DNA of 64,000 nt, taken from NCBI GenBank assembly GCA_014379625.1, contig JACMLJ010000080.1:62001-126000 (forward strand). The letters run 5' to 3'. Under the pieces are notes generated by a model. That model did not search any database. It had not been told where the DNA came from and was given only the letters and a program-made list of their open reading frames with translations. This document shows, piece by piece, positions 46,714 to 56,478 of this stretch. Every line of letters begins with the position of its first letter. Position 1 is the first letter of the stretch. The translations under genes and the position numbers were made by a program. The DNA is from Ferruginibacter sp. (GTDB lineage: Bacteria; Bacteroidota; Bacteroidia; Chitinophagales; Chitinophagaceae).

Positions 46714-48252
46714 ATGTATACTACTCGTTGGTTAAGAAATTTATTGCTGATAATTACCACCCTGTTTATTATTCAATGCTCCTTTGCTGAGGTTCGCCTG
46801 CCCGCAATTATCAATGACAACATGGTATTGCAGCAGAAATCTACCATTGTTCTATGGGGTTGGGCTGATGCGGGAGAAAAAATTACCATTGCGGTAAGCT
46901 GGGACAATAAACCGGTAAACATTACTTGCGATGATAAGGGCAACTGGACAACCAATATTAAAACCAAAGCGGCAGGCGGACCCTACACCATCAATTTTAC
47001 CGCATCTAATAACATCACAATAAAAAATGTGTTGCTCGGCGAAGTGTGGCTGGCATCCGGCCAGTCGAACATGGAATTTTTTGTAAATAAAACAACCAAT
47101 AACTCTTACACCGGTGTTATTAACTACCAGCAGGAAATAAAGGAGGCGGATTATCCCGCTATCCGCATGATAGATATACCCAATAAGGTTGCTGATGAAC
47201 CACAAACAGATTTCACCGGTAAATGGAAAATTTGTTCGCCACAAACCGTAGATACTTTTTCTGCCGTGGCCTATTATTTTGCAAGAGAAATTTATAAAGC
47301 AACCGGTTTCCCCATCGGCATTATAAATTCAACCTGGGGCGGCACACCGGCGGAATCATGGACAAAAAAATCGGTGCTGGAAAATGATCCCGGTTTTAAT
47401 GAAATACTGGAACGCTATAAAAAACAATGCGCCGAATTTCCGGCGGAACTTGAAAAACATAAACTGGCACTGGATAAATGGAAAGCGGATACCAGCAAAA
47501 GAAAAGGTGGGGCACCTGCCGGCCCAATCGGTCCCAATCACAACAAATCGCCTTACAAATTATACAACGGCATGATTGCCCCCATTGTGCACTATACACT
47601 CAAGGGCGTTATCTGGTACCAGGGCGAAAGTAATGTCGACCGGGCTTTCCAGTACCGCAGATTATTTCCCGCTATGATTGCTGACTGGAGGTCTGATTTT
47701 AAAAACCCTCAACTTCCCTTTTACTTTGTACAGATTTCGCCGCACCGCAGCCAGCATGCGGAGATACGGGATGCGCAACTGTACGCTTACAGAACGGTGC
47801 CCCATACCGGTATGGCGGTTACTACCGATAACGGTGACTCGCTGGATATTCATCCACGCAATAAGAAGCTCGTAGGCGAACGCTTATCGTTATGGGCTTT
47901 AAAAAATGAGTATGGAAAAAAGACCATTGTTGTTTCAGGTCCATTATACAAATCGGTAAAGATGGAAAGCAATAAAATAAGAATAGCATTTGATTATGCC
48001 GATGGGTTGATTTCAAAAGGGGGTTCATTAAAGGAGTTTACGATTGCAGGCAACGATCAAAATTTTGTTCCTGCGCAGGCAATCATAGAAGGCAATACGA
48101 TTGTGGTATGGAGCGATGTTGTTGCAAACCCGGCAGCCGTTCGTTTTGCCTGGCGAAATGTTCCTTCACCCAATTTATTTAATAAGGCCGGTCTGCCTGC
48201 ATCACCTTTCAGAACAGACGACTGGAAATTAACAACCGAAGGTAAAAACTGA
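46714..48252 (+). CDS. Sialate O-acetylesterase-type SGNH esterase (copy 2)
   Basis: Paralogue of the preceding gene with the same domain order. Seen: signal peptide (about 1-25, CSFA), RLPAIINDNMVLQQKSTIVL, Ser118 in LASGQSNMEFFVNKT, VIWYQGESNVDRAFQYR, and DNGDSLDIHPRNKKLVGERL with the catalytic His. The Lys-rich insertion (LEKHKLALDKWKADTSKRKG) is shorter than in copy 1 and ends GPIGPNHNKSP. 512 residues. Retention of both catalytic motifs argues that both copies are active. GH28 follows 76 bases later. Confidence 0.88.
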   Translation: MYTTRWLRNLLLIITTLFIIQCSFAEVRLPAIINDNMVLQQKSTIVLWGWADAGEKITIAVSWDNKPVNITCDDKGNWTTNIKTKAAGGPYTINFTASNNITIKNVLLGEVWLASGQSNMEFFVNKTTNNSYTGVINYQQEIKEADYPAIRMIDIPNKVADEPQTDFTGKWKICSPQTVDTFSAVAYYFAREIYKATGFPIGIINSTWGGTPAESWTKKSVLENDPGFNEILERYKKQCAEFPAELEKHKLALDKWKADTSKRKGGAPAGPIGPNHNKSPYKLYNGMIAPIVHYTLKGVIWYQGESNVDRAFQYRRLFPAMIADWRSDFKNPQLPFYFVQISPHRSQHAEIRDAQLYAYRTVPHTGMAVTTDNGDSLDIHPRNKKLVGERLSLWALKNEYGKKTIVVSGPLYKSVKMESNKIRIAFDYADGLISKGGSLKEFTIAGNDQNFVPAQAIIEGNTIVVWSDVVANPAAVRFAWRNVPSPNLFNKAGLPASPFRTDDWKLTTEGKN

Positions 48253-48328
48253 GCGGCTGATACAAGCAGGATGCTGCGAATTGAAATCCGGCTACTATTA
48301 ACTATAAGTAAAATATCAAAATAAATTA

Positions 48329-49756
48329 ATGAAATTATCCGTTGCAATATTATGCTTGTTTTTCGGAATGGTAAAAATCTCCATTGCCCAGGTAATGCCT
48401 AAGCTCAACTGGGCAAATAAAGTAGGGGCGAAATCCTTTCCTTCCTCAAAAAAAATATTTATAGCCAACAATTACGGTGCGGTAAGTGACACGGTGACCA
48501 TCAATACAAAAGCCATACAAAAAGCTATTGATGACTGTTCAAATAAGGGCGGTGGCATCATAATACTAAAGCCGGGTAACTATGTTACTGGTTCACTGTT
48601 TATAAAAACCAATACACAGTTGCGGATTGATAAGGGGGTAATTTTACTGGGTTCGCAAAATTTTGATGACTATCCCGAAATAGATACAAGGATCGCAGGA
48701 ATTGAAATGAAATGGCCGGCAGCGCTCATCAATATGCTGAACGTAAAAAACGCTGCATTAACGGGTGAAGGAGTGGTGAATGCCAGGGGAAAATTTTGCT
48801 GGGATAAATACTGGGCCATGCGCAAAGACTATGAATCAAAAGGCCTGCGCTGGATTGTTGATTACGATGCAAAGCGGGTGCGGACCGTACTTGTACAAAA
48901 CTCATCCGATATAACACTGAAACAAATTACCATTAAAAACGCCGGTTTCTGGACAGTGCAGTTATTGTATTCAACGCGCATCACAGCCGATGGCCTCGTT
49001 ATTCGTAACAACGAAGATGGCAAGGGCCCAAGCACAGACGGTATTGATGTGGATTCATCGTCCTGGGTGTTGATTGAAAACTGCGATATTGATTGCAACG
49101 ATGATGATTTTTGTTTGAAAGCCGGGCGGGATTGGGATGGATTGCGTGTGAACCGCCCTACAGAATATGTAGTGATCAGAAAATGTATTGCGCGCAAAGG
49201 TGGGGGACTACTTACTCTGGGCAGTGAAACATCGGGCGGTATACGCCATGTGCTTGCTACCGACCTGGTGGGTAAGGGAACCGGTAATGGTTTTCACATC
49301 AAGTCGGCCACCACCCGGGGTGGAACCGTGGAAGATATTTATTTTCAAAACTGTTCATTGGATAGCGTGGGCACCGCTTTTCAGTTCACCATGAACTGGA
49401 ACCCTTCTTACAGTTATTCAACATTACCAAAAGGATATAATTATGATTCATTACCGCCGCATTGGAAAGTAATGCTGAATAAAGTGGAGCCTGCGGAAAA
49501 AGGCATCCCGCATTTCAAAAATATTTATGTAAGCAATATATCCGCCAAAGGGGTAAGAAAAATAGTGAATGCTGCGGGATTAAAGGAATCTTTTTTGCAG
49601 GGTTTTCACTTTAATGTCGTCAAAGTAACCGGTAACACCGCCGGTGATATTTCTTTTGGTAATAGTTGGGTGTTAACCAATGTAATTTTTTCGGGTGCAG
49701 ATGGAAAGAAACTGAATGTGACCAATTCAACAGGGATGCAATTGGGAAATAATTAG
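48329..49756 (+). CDS. GH28 polygalacturonase / rhamnogalacturonan hydrolase
   Basis: Inverting right-handed beta-helix enzyme that hydrolyses galacturonate linkages in homogalacturonan or rhamnogalacturonan. Seen: signal peptide (about 1-20, ISIAQ), IFIANNYGAVSD at the start of the helix, catalytic Asp237 in PSTDGIDVDSS, the Asp pair within CNDDDFCLKAGRDWDG (258-260), LLTLGSETSGGI in place of the classical G-H-G block, and FHIKSATTRGG for the R-I-K block. The departure from the canonical endo-polygalacturonase motifs suggests an exo or rhamnogalacturonan type. 475 residues. Confidence 0.9.
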   Translation: MKLSVAILCLFFGMVKISIAQVMPKLNWANKVGAKSFPSSKKIFIANNYGAVSDTVTINTKAIQKAIDDCSNKGGGIIILKPGNYVTGSLFIKTNTQLRIDKGVILLGSQNFDDYPEIDTRIAGIEMKWPAALINMLNVKNAALTGEGVVNARGKFCWDKYWAMRKDYESKGLRWIVDYDAKRVRTVLVQNSSDITLKQITIKNAGFWTVQLLYSTRITADGLVIRNNEDGKGPSTDGIDVDSSSWVLIENCDIDCNDDDFCLKAGRDWDGLRVNRPTEYVVIRKCIARKGGGLLTLGSETSGGIRHVLATDLVGKGTGNGFHIKSATTRGGTVEDIYFQNCSLDSVGTAFQFTMNWNPSYSYSTLPKGYNYDSLPPHWKVMLNKVEPAEKGIPHFKNIYVSNISAKGVRKIVNAAGLKESFLQGFHFNVVKVTGNTAGDISFGNSWVLTNVIFSGADGKKLNVTNSTGMQLGNN

Positions 49757-49967
49757 CGCGGGATAAAACGCATTTCATAAACGCTTGCTGAATTTATTCC
49801 CATTTATTAAATTTTTGTATTTAGAACAACCGGCTTGATCTTTCAAAAGCAATTTGCGGCAGCAGGGCCTGGCTCCCCGAAATCCTGGGCTTGTTGAAGG
49901 ACGAAGAGGGGTGTGGGCGAGGGCAATGTAAGGTGTATTCTTTTTCAATAAAAAAACCAGCATCATA

Positions 49968-51656
49968 ATGATAAAATCTACTGTGGTATTGCTCTTACTT
50001 GTTTTTACGGGTTTATTAAAAACCCATGCGCAGCAAACAAATGATACTGCTTTCATTTATGTAAATGGCGCTAAAGAAATCGCCGACATAAAACCTGTAT
50101 GGGCCTGGTTTGGTTACGATGAACCAAATTATACCTACATGAAAGACGGTAAAAAGTTATTGTCAGAATTGGCGGCGCTTAGTCCAGTACCTGTTTTTGT
50201 GAGGGCACATAGTTTACTTACATCGGGTGACGGCACTCCGGCTTTAAAATGGGGTTCCACCAATGCTTATACAGAAGACGCCAATGGCAACCCTGTTTAT
50301 AACTGGAGAATTATGGATTCCATTTTTGATACCTATATTCAACGGGGCATGAAACCAATGGCGCAATTGGGTTTTATGCCCGAGGCCTTATCCATTAAGC
50401 CACAACCCTACCAGCATACCTGGCAACCCGGCCAGCCTTATAACAAAATTCATACAGGATGGAGATACCCACCAAAAGATTATAGCAAATGGGGCGAACT
50501 GGTGTATCAATGGGTAAAGCATAGCGTAGAAAGGTATGGTAAAAAAGAAGTGGAAAGCTGGTACTGGGAATTGTGGAACGAACCCAACAGTCCATATTGG
50601 GGTGGCACGGTGCAGGAGTATTGTAAATTGTATGATTACTCGGCTGCCGGCGTTAGAAGGGCATTGCCAACAGCAAAGATCGGGGGACCGCATGTAACGG
50701 GCCCTTCAGGAAAAGGGGCCGCGGATTTTTTAAAAACATTTATTAAACATTGCCTGCATGATACCAATTATGTAACCGGAAAAGTTGGAACGCCGCTTGA
50801 TTTTATCGCATTTCATGCCAAGGGATCGCCCCGTGTTGTAAATGGGCATGTACGCATGAACGTTGGTACGCAGTTAAGGGATATATCCAGCGGTTTCGCC
50901 ATAGTTGCATCTTACCCGGAAACAAAAAACCTTCCCATCATTATAGGTGAAAGTGACCCCGAAGGTTGCGCGGCCTGCGGTATGGCCACCAATCCGGAGA
51001 ATGCTTACCGCAACGGAACCATGTATTCAAGTTATACGGCTGCGTCGTTTGCAAGAAAATATTTACTGGCCGATCATCACCAGGTAAATTTTCTCGGTGC
51101 GGTTTCCTGGTCTTTTGAATTTGAGGACCAGCCCTGGTTTTACGGTTTTCGTGACCTGGCCACCAATGGTGTAGATAAACCCGTGCTCAATGTGTTCCGC
51201 ATGTTTGGCATGATGAAAGGAAAGCGGGTAGAAGTTAACGGGAATAAAATGTACCCCTTTGCGATAATGAGGGATTCCAGTGTACGAAAGGGAAATGATG
51301 TAGGGGGGCTGGCCGCAAAAGATAAAAATAATTGTACCGTCATGCTTTGGAATTACCACGATGATGATACCACTGGTGCACCGCAACAGGTGTCTGTGCA
51401 GGTGAAAGATATACCGGCAAAAAATATAACCATCACACAATACAGGATTGACAGTGAACACAGCAATTCGTATGAAGTGTGGAAGAAAATGGGATCGCCG
51501 CAGCAACCAACCAAAGAGCAAATATTAACACTGGAAAAAGCAGGGCTGTTACAGGCGATTGGCAAACCAATAAAGGTAGTAGTAAAAAATGGCGTGTGGG
51601 TGTACAACTTAACATTACCGGGGCAGGCCGTGGCATTGTTAAAACTGGATTGGTGA
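49968..51656 (+). CDS. GH39-type glycosidase (beta-xylosidase-like)
   Basis: Retaining TIM-barrel exo-glycosidase. Seen: signal peptide (about 1-22, THAQ), VPVFVRAHSLLTSGDGTPAL, acid/base Glu205 in YWELWNEPNSPYWGG, nucleophile Glu328 in PIIIGESDPEGCAACGM (with a nearby Cys-x-x-Cys), DFIAFHAKGSPR and a C-terminal beta-sandwich. 562 residues, usual for GH39. GH39 also contains alpha-L-iduronidases and arabinosidases, so xylose is only the default guess. The 211-base spacer upstream holds a short inverted-repeat-like GC-rich block and no gene. A heptamer array starts across its stop codon. Confidence 0.88.
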   Translation: MIKSTVVLLLLVFTGLLKTHAQQTNDTAFIYVNGAKEIADIKPVWAWFGYDEPNYTYMKDGKKLLSELAALSPVPVFVRAHSLLTSGDGTPALKWGSTNAYTEDANGNPVYNWRIMDSIFDTYIQRGMKPMAQLGFMPEALSIKPQPYQHTWQPGQPYNKIHTGWRYPPKDYSKWGELVYQWVKHSVERYGKKEVESWYWELWNEPNSPYWGGTVQEYCKLYDYSAAGVRRALPTAKIGGPHVTGPSGKGAADFLKTFIKHCLHDTNYVTGKVGTPLDFIAFHAKGSPRVVNGHVRMNVGTQLRDISSGFAIVASYPETKNLPIIIGESDPEGCAACGMATNPENAYRNGTMYSSYTAASFARKYLLADHHQVNFLGAVSWSFEFEDQPWFYGFRDLATNGVDKPVLNVFRMFGMMKGKRVEVNGNKMYPFAIMRDSSVRKGNDVGGLAAKDKNNCTVMLWNYHDDDTTGAPQQVSVQVKDIPAKNITITQYRIDSEHSNSYEVWKKMGSPQQPTKEQILTLEKAGLLQAIGKPIKVVVKNGVWVYNLTLPGQAVALLKLDW

Positions 51657-51700
51657 AGGGGCGAAGGTGAATGGTGAATGGTCAATGGTGAATGGGCAAA
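51652..51700 (+). repeat. Heptamer repeat spanning the GH39 stop codon
   Basis: Seven 7-base units in register: ggtgaag, gggcgaa, ggtgaat, ggtgaat, ggtcaat, ggtgaat, gggcaaa. The TGA stop of GH39 (51654-51656) sits at the same position in the first unit as in the FecR array at 15868. Confidence 0.8.
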
Positions 51701-51728
51701 AAATTAATCACTATTTCTTGCAGTTTAC

Positions 51729-51826
51729 AGTATAAAGTCTGCTGCCTGAATTTTTTGATGCTGGCAGTTGTACCAGAACCAGCCCTGAAAGGGAGAAATA
51801 CAATAGCGATGGGTGCAGCCCATCGC
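51729..51826. repeat. 98-bp direct repeat, copy 1, ending in a REP double hairpin
   Basis: Aligns without gaps to 51951-52048 with about seven differences by eye. The right half is a two-hairpin REP unit: CCCTGAAAGGG (51783-51793) and GCGATGGG..CCCATCGC (51806-51826). It lies in the gene-free spacer 51657-52092 between GH39 and PL11. Confidence 0.85.
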
Positions 51827-51950
51827 AAAAATAAATGATACAAAAAAACACCAACAAGGGAGCAGCCCGCAATAAAATATGGTATTGGAAATAATTAAAT
51901 CAAGATGGAACATTCTCTAAATAAAGCAATCACTTTTTTTAATCATTAAA

Positions 51951-52048
51951 AGTATAAAGTCTGCTGCCTGAATTTTTTGATGCGTGAAGCTGTACCAGTA
52001 CCAGCCCTGAAAGGGCGAAATATAATAGCGATGGGTGCAGCCCATCGC
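51951..52048. repeat. 98-bp direct repeat, copy 2, ending in a REP double hairpin
   Basis: Second copy of the unit at 51729, 222 bases downstream. Hairpins CCCTGAAAGGG (52005-52015) and GCGATGGG..CCCATCGC (52028-52048). It ends 68 bases before the PL11 start, so it lies in or near the PL11 leader. Confidence 0.85.
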
Positions 52049-52116
52049 ACATGTTCCGCAAAGAAATATCGCTGGTAAAAAAATAATCAATTATGCAAAG
52101 AAAAAACTCCACTACG

Positions 52117-53994
52117 ATGAAATTATTTTTAATATTTGGGCTAATCCTTACTGTTAGTACAACTCAGGCCCAGCGCCGGATGGAATATCTCGACCGTGGG
52201 GTAATAGCTATGCCCGATGGAAAGGGCCATGTTTTTGTGAGCTGGCGTTTGCTTACAACTGACGACGATAAAATTGCTTTCAATGTGTACCGGGCAACGG
52301 AAAATGAAAAACCCATCCGGCTGAATCCAAAGCCCGTTGCAGATGTCACTTCGTTAACGGATACGAAAGCCGATCCCAATAAAAATTATTCCTATTTTGT
52401 TGCGCCCATCGTAAATGGTAAAGAATCAGCTTACGGGAAAGCTTTTTTACTGAAAGCAAATCCAGCACCCTACCTCACTATAAAATTAAAAACACCTACG
52501 GGCTATGCGCCCAACGATGCCAGCGTGGGCGACCTGGATGGTGACGGGCAATATGAAATTATTTTACACCAGGCCGGCAGGGGAAAAGATAATTCACAGG
52601 AAGGGATCACTGACCCGCCCATCTTCCAGGCTTATAAATTAGATGGTACTTTATTATGGCAGATTAACCTGGGAAAAAATATCCGGGAAGGCGCACACTA
52701 TACCCAGTTGATGGTGTATGATTTGGATGGTGATGGCAAAGCGGAAGTAGCCATGAAAACAGCGGATGGTACCATTGATGCAAAAGGAAAGGTAGTTGGC
52801 GATTCAACAAAAGACTGGCGAAACAAAAGCGGGTATATTTTATCAGGCCCTGAATATTTAACTGTATTCAATGGCTTAACCGGAGAAGCAATTAATACAG
52901 CAGACTATACACCTCCACGCCATGCAAAATTAAACCCGTCAACAGAAGAATTAAAAGCGGTTTGGGGTGATGGCTATGGTAACAGGATGGACCGCTTTTT
53001 AGCTTGCGTTGCTTACCTGGATGGGGTGCATCCAAGTTTGGTAATGTGCCGTGGTTATTACACAAGGACTATTTTGGCGGCATGGGATTTTAAAAATGGA
53101 AAACTAAATAAACGCTGGGTATTTGATTCTAATGACAATGACAATAAAAAATATGCGGGACAGGGCAATCATAATTTAACGGTTGCGGATGTTGACAATG
53201 ATGGTAAAGATGAAATTGTGTATGGCGCTATGACGATTGATGACAATGGTAAAGGATTGTATTCAACCGGTTTGGGGCATGGTGATGCATTGCATGTAAG
53301 TGATCTCGATCCTGAAAGGCCGGGCATGGAGGTATTCGATATCCAGGAACGTTTTGCTGATGCGGGTGCCAATTTTCGCGATGCAAAAACGGGTGAAGTG
53401 ATCTGGAAAAAAGCATCCCAAAAAGCGGGCGAAGATGGCGAAGGCCCCGGGCGTGGCCTCGCCTTGGATATTGATCCGCGCTACCCCGGTACTGAATGCT
53501 GGGTGGCGGGTGCGGGCATTACCGGTATGTTTGATGCCAAAGGGAATAAGATCGCTGAAAAAACCCCGGCCTGCAATATGGGTATATTCTGGGATGGGGA
53601 TGTATTAAGTGAAATACTGAATGGTACCAATGTAGACAAATGGGATTACAACAACAGTAACACCACTAAACTTTTCGATGCTGCAGATTTTGAATGCGTT
53701 AAAAATAATGGCACAAAATCTAATCCCTGCCTGTCAGCGGATATTATTGGCGACTGGCGCGAAGAGCTGATCTACCGCACAAAAGACAACCAGGAGTTGC
53801 GGATATTTTCCACCACCATTCCTACGGATAAAAAGTTTTATACCCTGATGCAGGATCCCCAGTACCGGCTAAGCATTGTGTGGCAAAATGTGGCGTACAA
53901 TCAACCTCCACATACCAGTTTTTTTATAGGTGAAGGAATGAACCAACCGCCAAAACCAGGTATCACAATTATTAAAAACAAACAACAATTGTAG
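52117..53994 (+). CDS. PL11 rhamnogalacturonan lyase (copy 1)
   Basis: Cleaves rhamnose-galacturonate bonds of the RG-I backbone by beta-elimination, giving the unsaturated ends used by GH105. Seen: signal peptide (MKLFLIFGLILTVSTTQAQ), RMEYLDRGVIAMPDGKGHVF then VSWRLL, an Ig-like domain, and an eight-bladed propeller with calcium-type loops VGDLDGDGQYEI, VYDLDGDGKAEVAMKTADGT and VADVDNDGKDEIVYG, plus RFLACVAYLDGVHPSLVMCR, SADIIGDWREELIYRT and PQYRLSIVWQNVAYNQPPHT. I start at Met9 of the longest frame (52117) where the signal begins; ATG 52093 is also possible. About 625 residues, as in YesW/YesX. Confidence 0.94.
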   Translation: MKLFLIFGLILTVSTTQAQRRMEYLDRGVIAMPDGKGHVFVSWRLLTTDDDKIAFNVYRATENEKPIRLNPKPVADVTSLTDTKADPNKNYSYFVAPIVNGKESAYGKAFLLKANPAPYLTIKLKTPTGYAPNDASVGDLDGDGQYEIILHQAGRGKDNSQEGITDPPIFQAYKLDGTLLWQINLGKNIREGAHYTQLMVYDLDGDGKAEVAMKTADGTIDAKGKVVGDSTKDWRNKSGYILSGPEYLTVFNGLTGEAINTADYTPPRHAKLNPSTEELKAVWGDGYGNRMDRFLACVAYLDGVHPSLVMCRGYYTRTILAAWDFKNGKLNKRWVFDSNDNDNKKYAGQGNHNLTVADVDNDGKDEIVYGAMTIDDNGKGLYSTGLGHGDALHVSDLDPERPGMEVFDIQERFADAGANFRDAKTGEVIWKKASQKAGEDGEGPGRGLALDIDPRYPGTECWVAGAGITGMFDAKGNKIAEKTPACNMGIFWDGDVLSEILNGTNVDKWDYNNSNTTKLFDAADFECVKNNGTKSNPCLSADIIGDWREELIYRTKDNQELRIFSTTIPTDKKFYTLMQDPQYRLSIVWQNVAYNQPPHTSFFIGEGMNQPPKPGITIIKNKQQL

Positions 53995-54014
53995 GATCAG
54001 GCCTCGGCCTGATC
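53995..54014. repeat. Palindrome directly after the PL11 copy 1 stop
   Basis: GATCAGGCC-TC-GGCCTGATC, a perfect 9-bp inverted repeat beginning right after the stop codon. There is no T tract after it. It resembles the short palindromes common downstream of Bacteroidota genes. Confidence 0.6.
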
Positions 54015-54130
54015 TGATGCCGCGCCATTGTATAAATGCAGTCGGGGTTATTAAATATTGAATCGAATTTTAAAAGATCATTATAAAGCCATCAGCATAA
54101 TAAATAAAAACAATCAACAAAAAATACCGC

Positions 54131-56476
54131 ATGAAAAAAATGTCATCTCTCCTTTATAAAACCTGCATGGCCATTGCAGGCTGCTTTTTATTGGTATCAA
54201 TCAATGCCCAGCAACCATCAAGAACCACCAGTTCCTTTGATGCCGGTTGGAAATTTTTAAAAGCCGATGCAAAGGGTGCAGAACAAAATGATTTTAATGA
54301 TGTTCCCTGGCGTTCACTGGATGTACCGCACGACTGGAGTATTGAAGGTCCTTATGACAGGAATAATACAACCGGTAGGGGCGGGGGATATTTACCAGGG
54401 GGAATTGGCTGGTACCGCAAAACGTTTTCTCTAAACGAATCCGATGCTAAAAAACTGGTGTTCATTGAGTTTGACGGGATAATGGCAAACAGCGATGTCT
54501 GGATCAATGGTTACCACCTCGGAAAGCGGCCAAACGGCTATGTGAGTTTTGAATATGAACTAACCGGTCATTTAAACTTTGGGAAAGATAAAAAGAATGT
54601 GATAGCGGTAAGGGCCGACAATACCGTTCAGCCTGCATCCCGATGGTACACCGGCGCGGGCATTTACCGGCATGTACGCCTGTCTGTTACTAACCCGGTG
54701 CATCTGGCACATTGGGGTTCGTTTGTTACCACATCAGATATAACCGCAGAAAAAGCAACGGTAAATATTGAGGCAAAGATCAGTAACCAGTCAACGGCCG
54801 TGCAAAACCTGGTTATTCAAACAAGTATTATTTCACCGGATGGTAAAACAGTTGGCACGATTGAATCCAGGCAAAAGATAGAAAGCAAAAAAGAGGAAAC
54901 GGTTAAGCAAAAAATATTGTTGACGAAGCCAGCATTGTGGGATATTGAAAACCCCCAATTATATAAAGCCATCACTAAAATTTTGATGGATAAAAAGTCA
55001 TTGGATGAAGAAGCTACTTCGTTTGGCATCCGGGATATCAGGTTCGATGCCGCAACCGGCTTTTCTCTCAATGGAAAGAACCTGAAAATAAAAGGTGTTT
55101 GCCTGCACCACGAAGCGGGGGCATTGGGCGCGGCAGTTCCGTTAACTGCCTGGAAGAGGCGCCTTCAATCATTAAAAGACCTGGGTGTAAATGGCATCCG
55201 TACGGCGCACAACGCAGTGGCCCCGGAGTTTTTGGATCTCTGTGATAAAATGGGCTTGCTCGTAATGAATGAAACTTTCGATACCTGGAATTCCGCCAAA
55301 AGTCATGCTGAAAAAGGTTACAACCTCTACTTTACCGATTGGTGGGAAAGGGATACCAGGGATATTGTACTGCGCGACAGGAATCATCCATCCGTTGTGA
55401 TCTACAGCATTGGCAACGAAATTCATGATAAGCTGAACGATTCAACCGGTTTTAAAAAATACAAGATGCAGCAGGACCTGATTCATTTGCTGGATCCAAC
55501 AAGACCGGTTACAATGGCGTTATTCCGCCCTGGCATATCAAAGGTGTACGAAAACGGCTTCGCCGAAATCATGGATGTGGTGGGACAAAATTACCGGGAA
55601 AATGAATTGGTTGCAGCGCATGAAAAAAATCCAAACCGGAAAGTAATTGGTACAGAAAACGGGCATGGCCAGGGGGTATGGTTGCCTCTTCGGGATAAGC
55701 CCTATATGTCGGGCCAGTTTTTATGGACAGGCATAGATTATTTGGGCGAGTCAGACTGGCCTGAAGTAGCGCATGGATCTGGTTTGCTTGATAAAACCGG
55801 TGGCGCAAAAGATATCGCTTATCAGCGCCAGAGCTGGTGGGGTGATAAGCCAATGCTCTATGTAATGCGCAAACAGGGCAACGATGGTGCAGGTGACTGG
55901 ATCAGTGACTGGAGCCCGACAGATATTGATACCTACGACCAGGCCATGCTCCAGGTATTCAGTAATTGTGACGAAGTAGAACTATTTTTAAATGATGTAT
56001 CAGTTGGATCAAAGGCACGTCCTGCCGACAATGCCTCCCCGAGATCATGGTCAATCACTTTTCATAAAGGCACCCTAAAAGCAGTAGCAAAAAATGCCGG
56101 AAAAATTGTAGCCGAACAGCAATTGATCACCACGGGCAATCCTGCAAAAATTGTGTTGAGTGCGCATAAGCCCAGCATTGAAAACAACTGGGATGATGTG
56201 GTATATATTACCGCCACCGTAACCGATGAGGCAGGACTCCCCTGTTTGAATGCAACCGACAAAATCAGGTTTAATACGGATGGTCCGGGGGTAATTGCTG
56301 CCGTTGACAATGCTGACCTTTCCTGCTCAGACCCCTATCTCACTAAAGAACGCTGGGCTTTTAAGGGTAAATGTATTGCTATCATTAAAGCGAATGCCAA
56401 TACGGGAGTTATTAAAGTAACCGCTGCCGCGGATGGGTTAAAAACGGAAAGTATCAACATCAACATAAAAAATTAA
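54131..56476 (+). CDS. GH2 beta-galactosidase-type enzyme between the two PL11 genes
   Basis: Seen: signal peptide (about 1-26, SINAQ), sugar-binding domain with RSLDVPHDWSIEGPYDRNN and GGYLPGGIGWYRKTF, SRWYTGAGIYRHVRL, then the barrel with KGVCLHHEAGALGAAVP, GVNGIRTAHNAVAPEFLDLC, acid/base Glu430 in YSIGNEIHDK and nucleophile Glu509 in IGTENGHGQG. A C-terminal Ig-like DUF4982/Big-type domain follows. 781 residues. The nucleophile context differs from that of the two other GH2 proteins here, so the three probably act on different sugars. Its stop is two bases before the next PL11 start, so they are co-transcribed. Confidence 0.92.
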   Translation: MKKMSSLLYKTCMAIAGCFLLVSINAQQPSRTTSSFDAGWKFLKADAKGAEQNDFNDVPWRSLDVPHDWSIEGPYDRNNTTGRGGGYLPGGIGWYRKTFSLNESDAKKLVFIEFDGIMANSDVWINGYHLGKRPNGYVSFEYELTGHLNFGKDKKNVIAVRADNTVQPASRWYTGAGIYRHVRLSVTNPVHLAHWGSFVTTSDITAEKATVNIEAKISNQSTAVQNLVIQTSIISPDGKTVGTIESRQKIESKKEETVKQKILLTKPALWDIENPQLYKAITKILMDKKSLDEEATSFGIRDIRFDAATGFSLNGKNLKIKGVCLHHEAGALGAAVPLTAWKRRLQSLKDLGVNGIRTAHNAVAPEFLDLCDKMGLLVMNETFDTWNSAKSHAEKGYNLYFTDWWERDTRDIVLRDRNHPSVVIYSIGNEIHDKLNDSTGFKKYKMQQDLIHLLDPTRPVTMALFRPGISKVYENGFAEIMDVVGQNYRENELVAAHEKNPNRKVIGTENGHGQGVWLPLRDKPYMSGQFLWTGIDYLGESDWPEVAHGSGLLDKTGGAKDIAYQRQSWWGDKPMLYVMRKQGNDGAGDWISDWSPTDIDTYDQAMLQVFSNCDEVELFLNDVSVGSKARPADNASPRSWSITFHKGTLKAVAKNAGKIVAEQQLITTGNPAKIVLSAHKPSIENNWDDVVYITATVTDEAGLPCLNATDKIRFNTDGPGVIAAVDNADLSCSDPYLTKERWAFKGKCIAIIKANANTGVIKVTAAADGLKTESININIKN

Positions 56477-56478
56477 AC

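Noticed and set aside
51657..52092. Possible CRISPR array in the spacer before PL11
   Set aside because: Only two long copies with internal palindromes and no regular short repeat/spacer pattern; no cas genes nearby.
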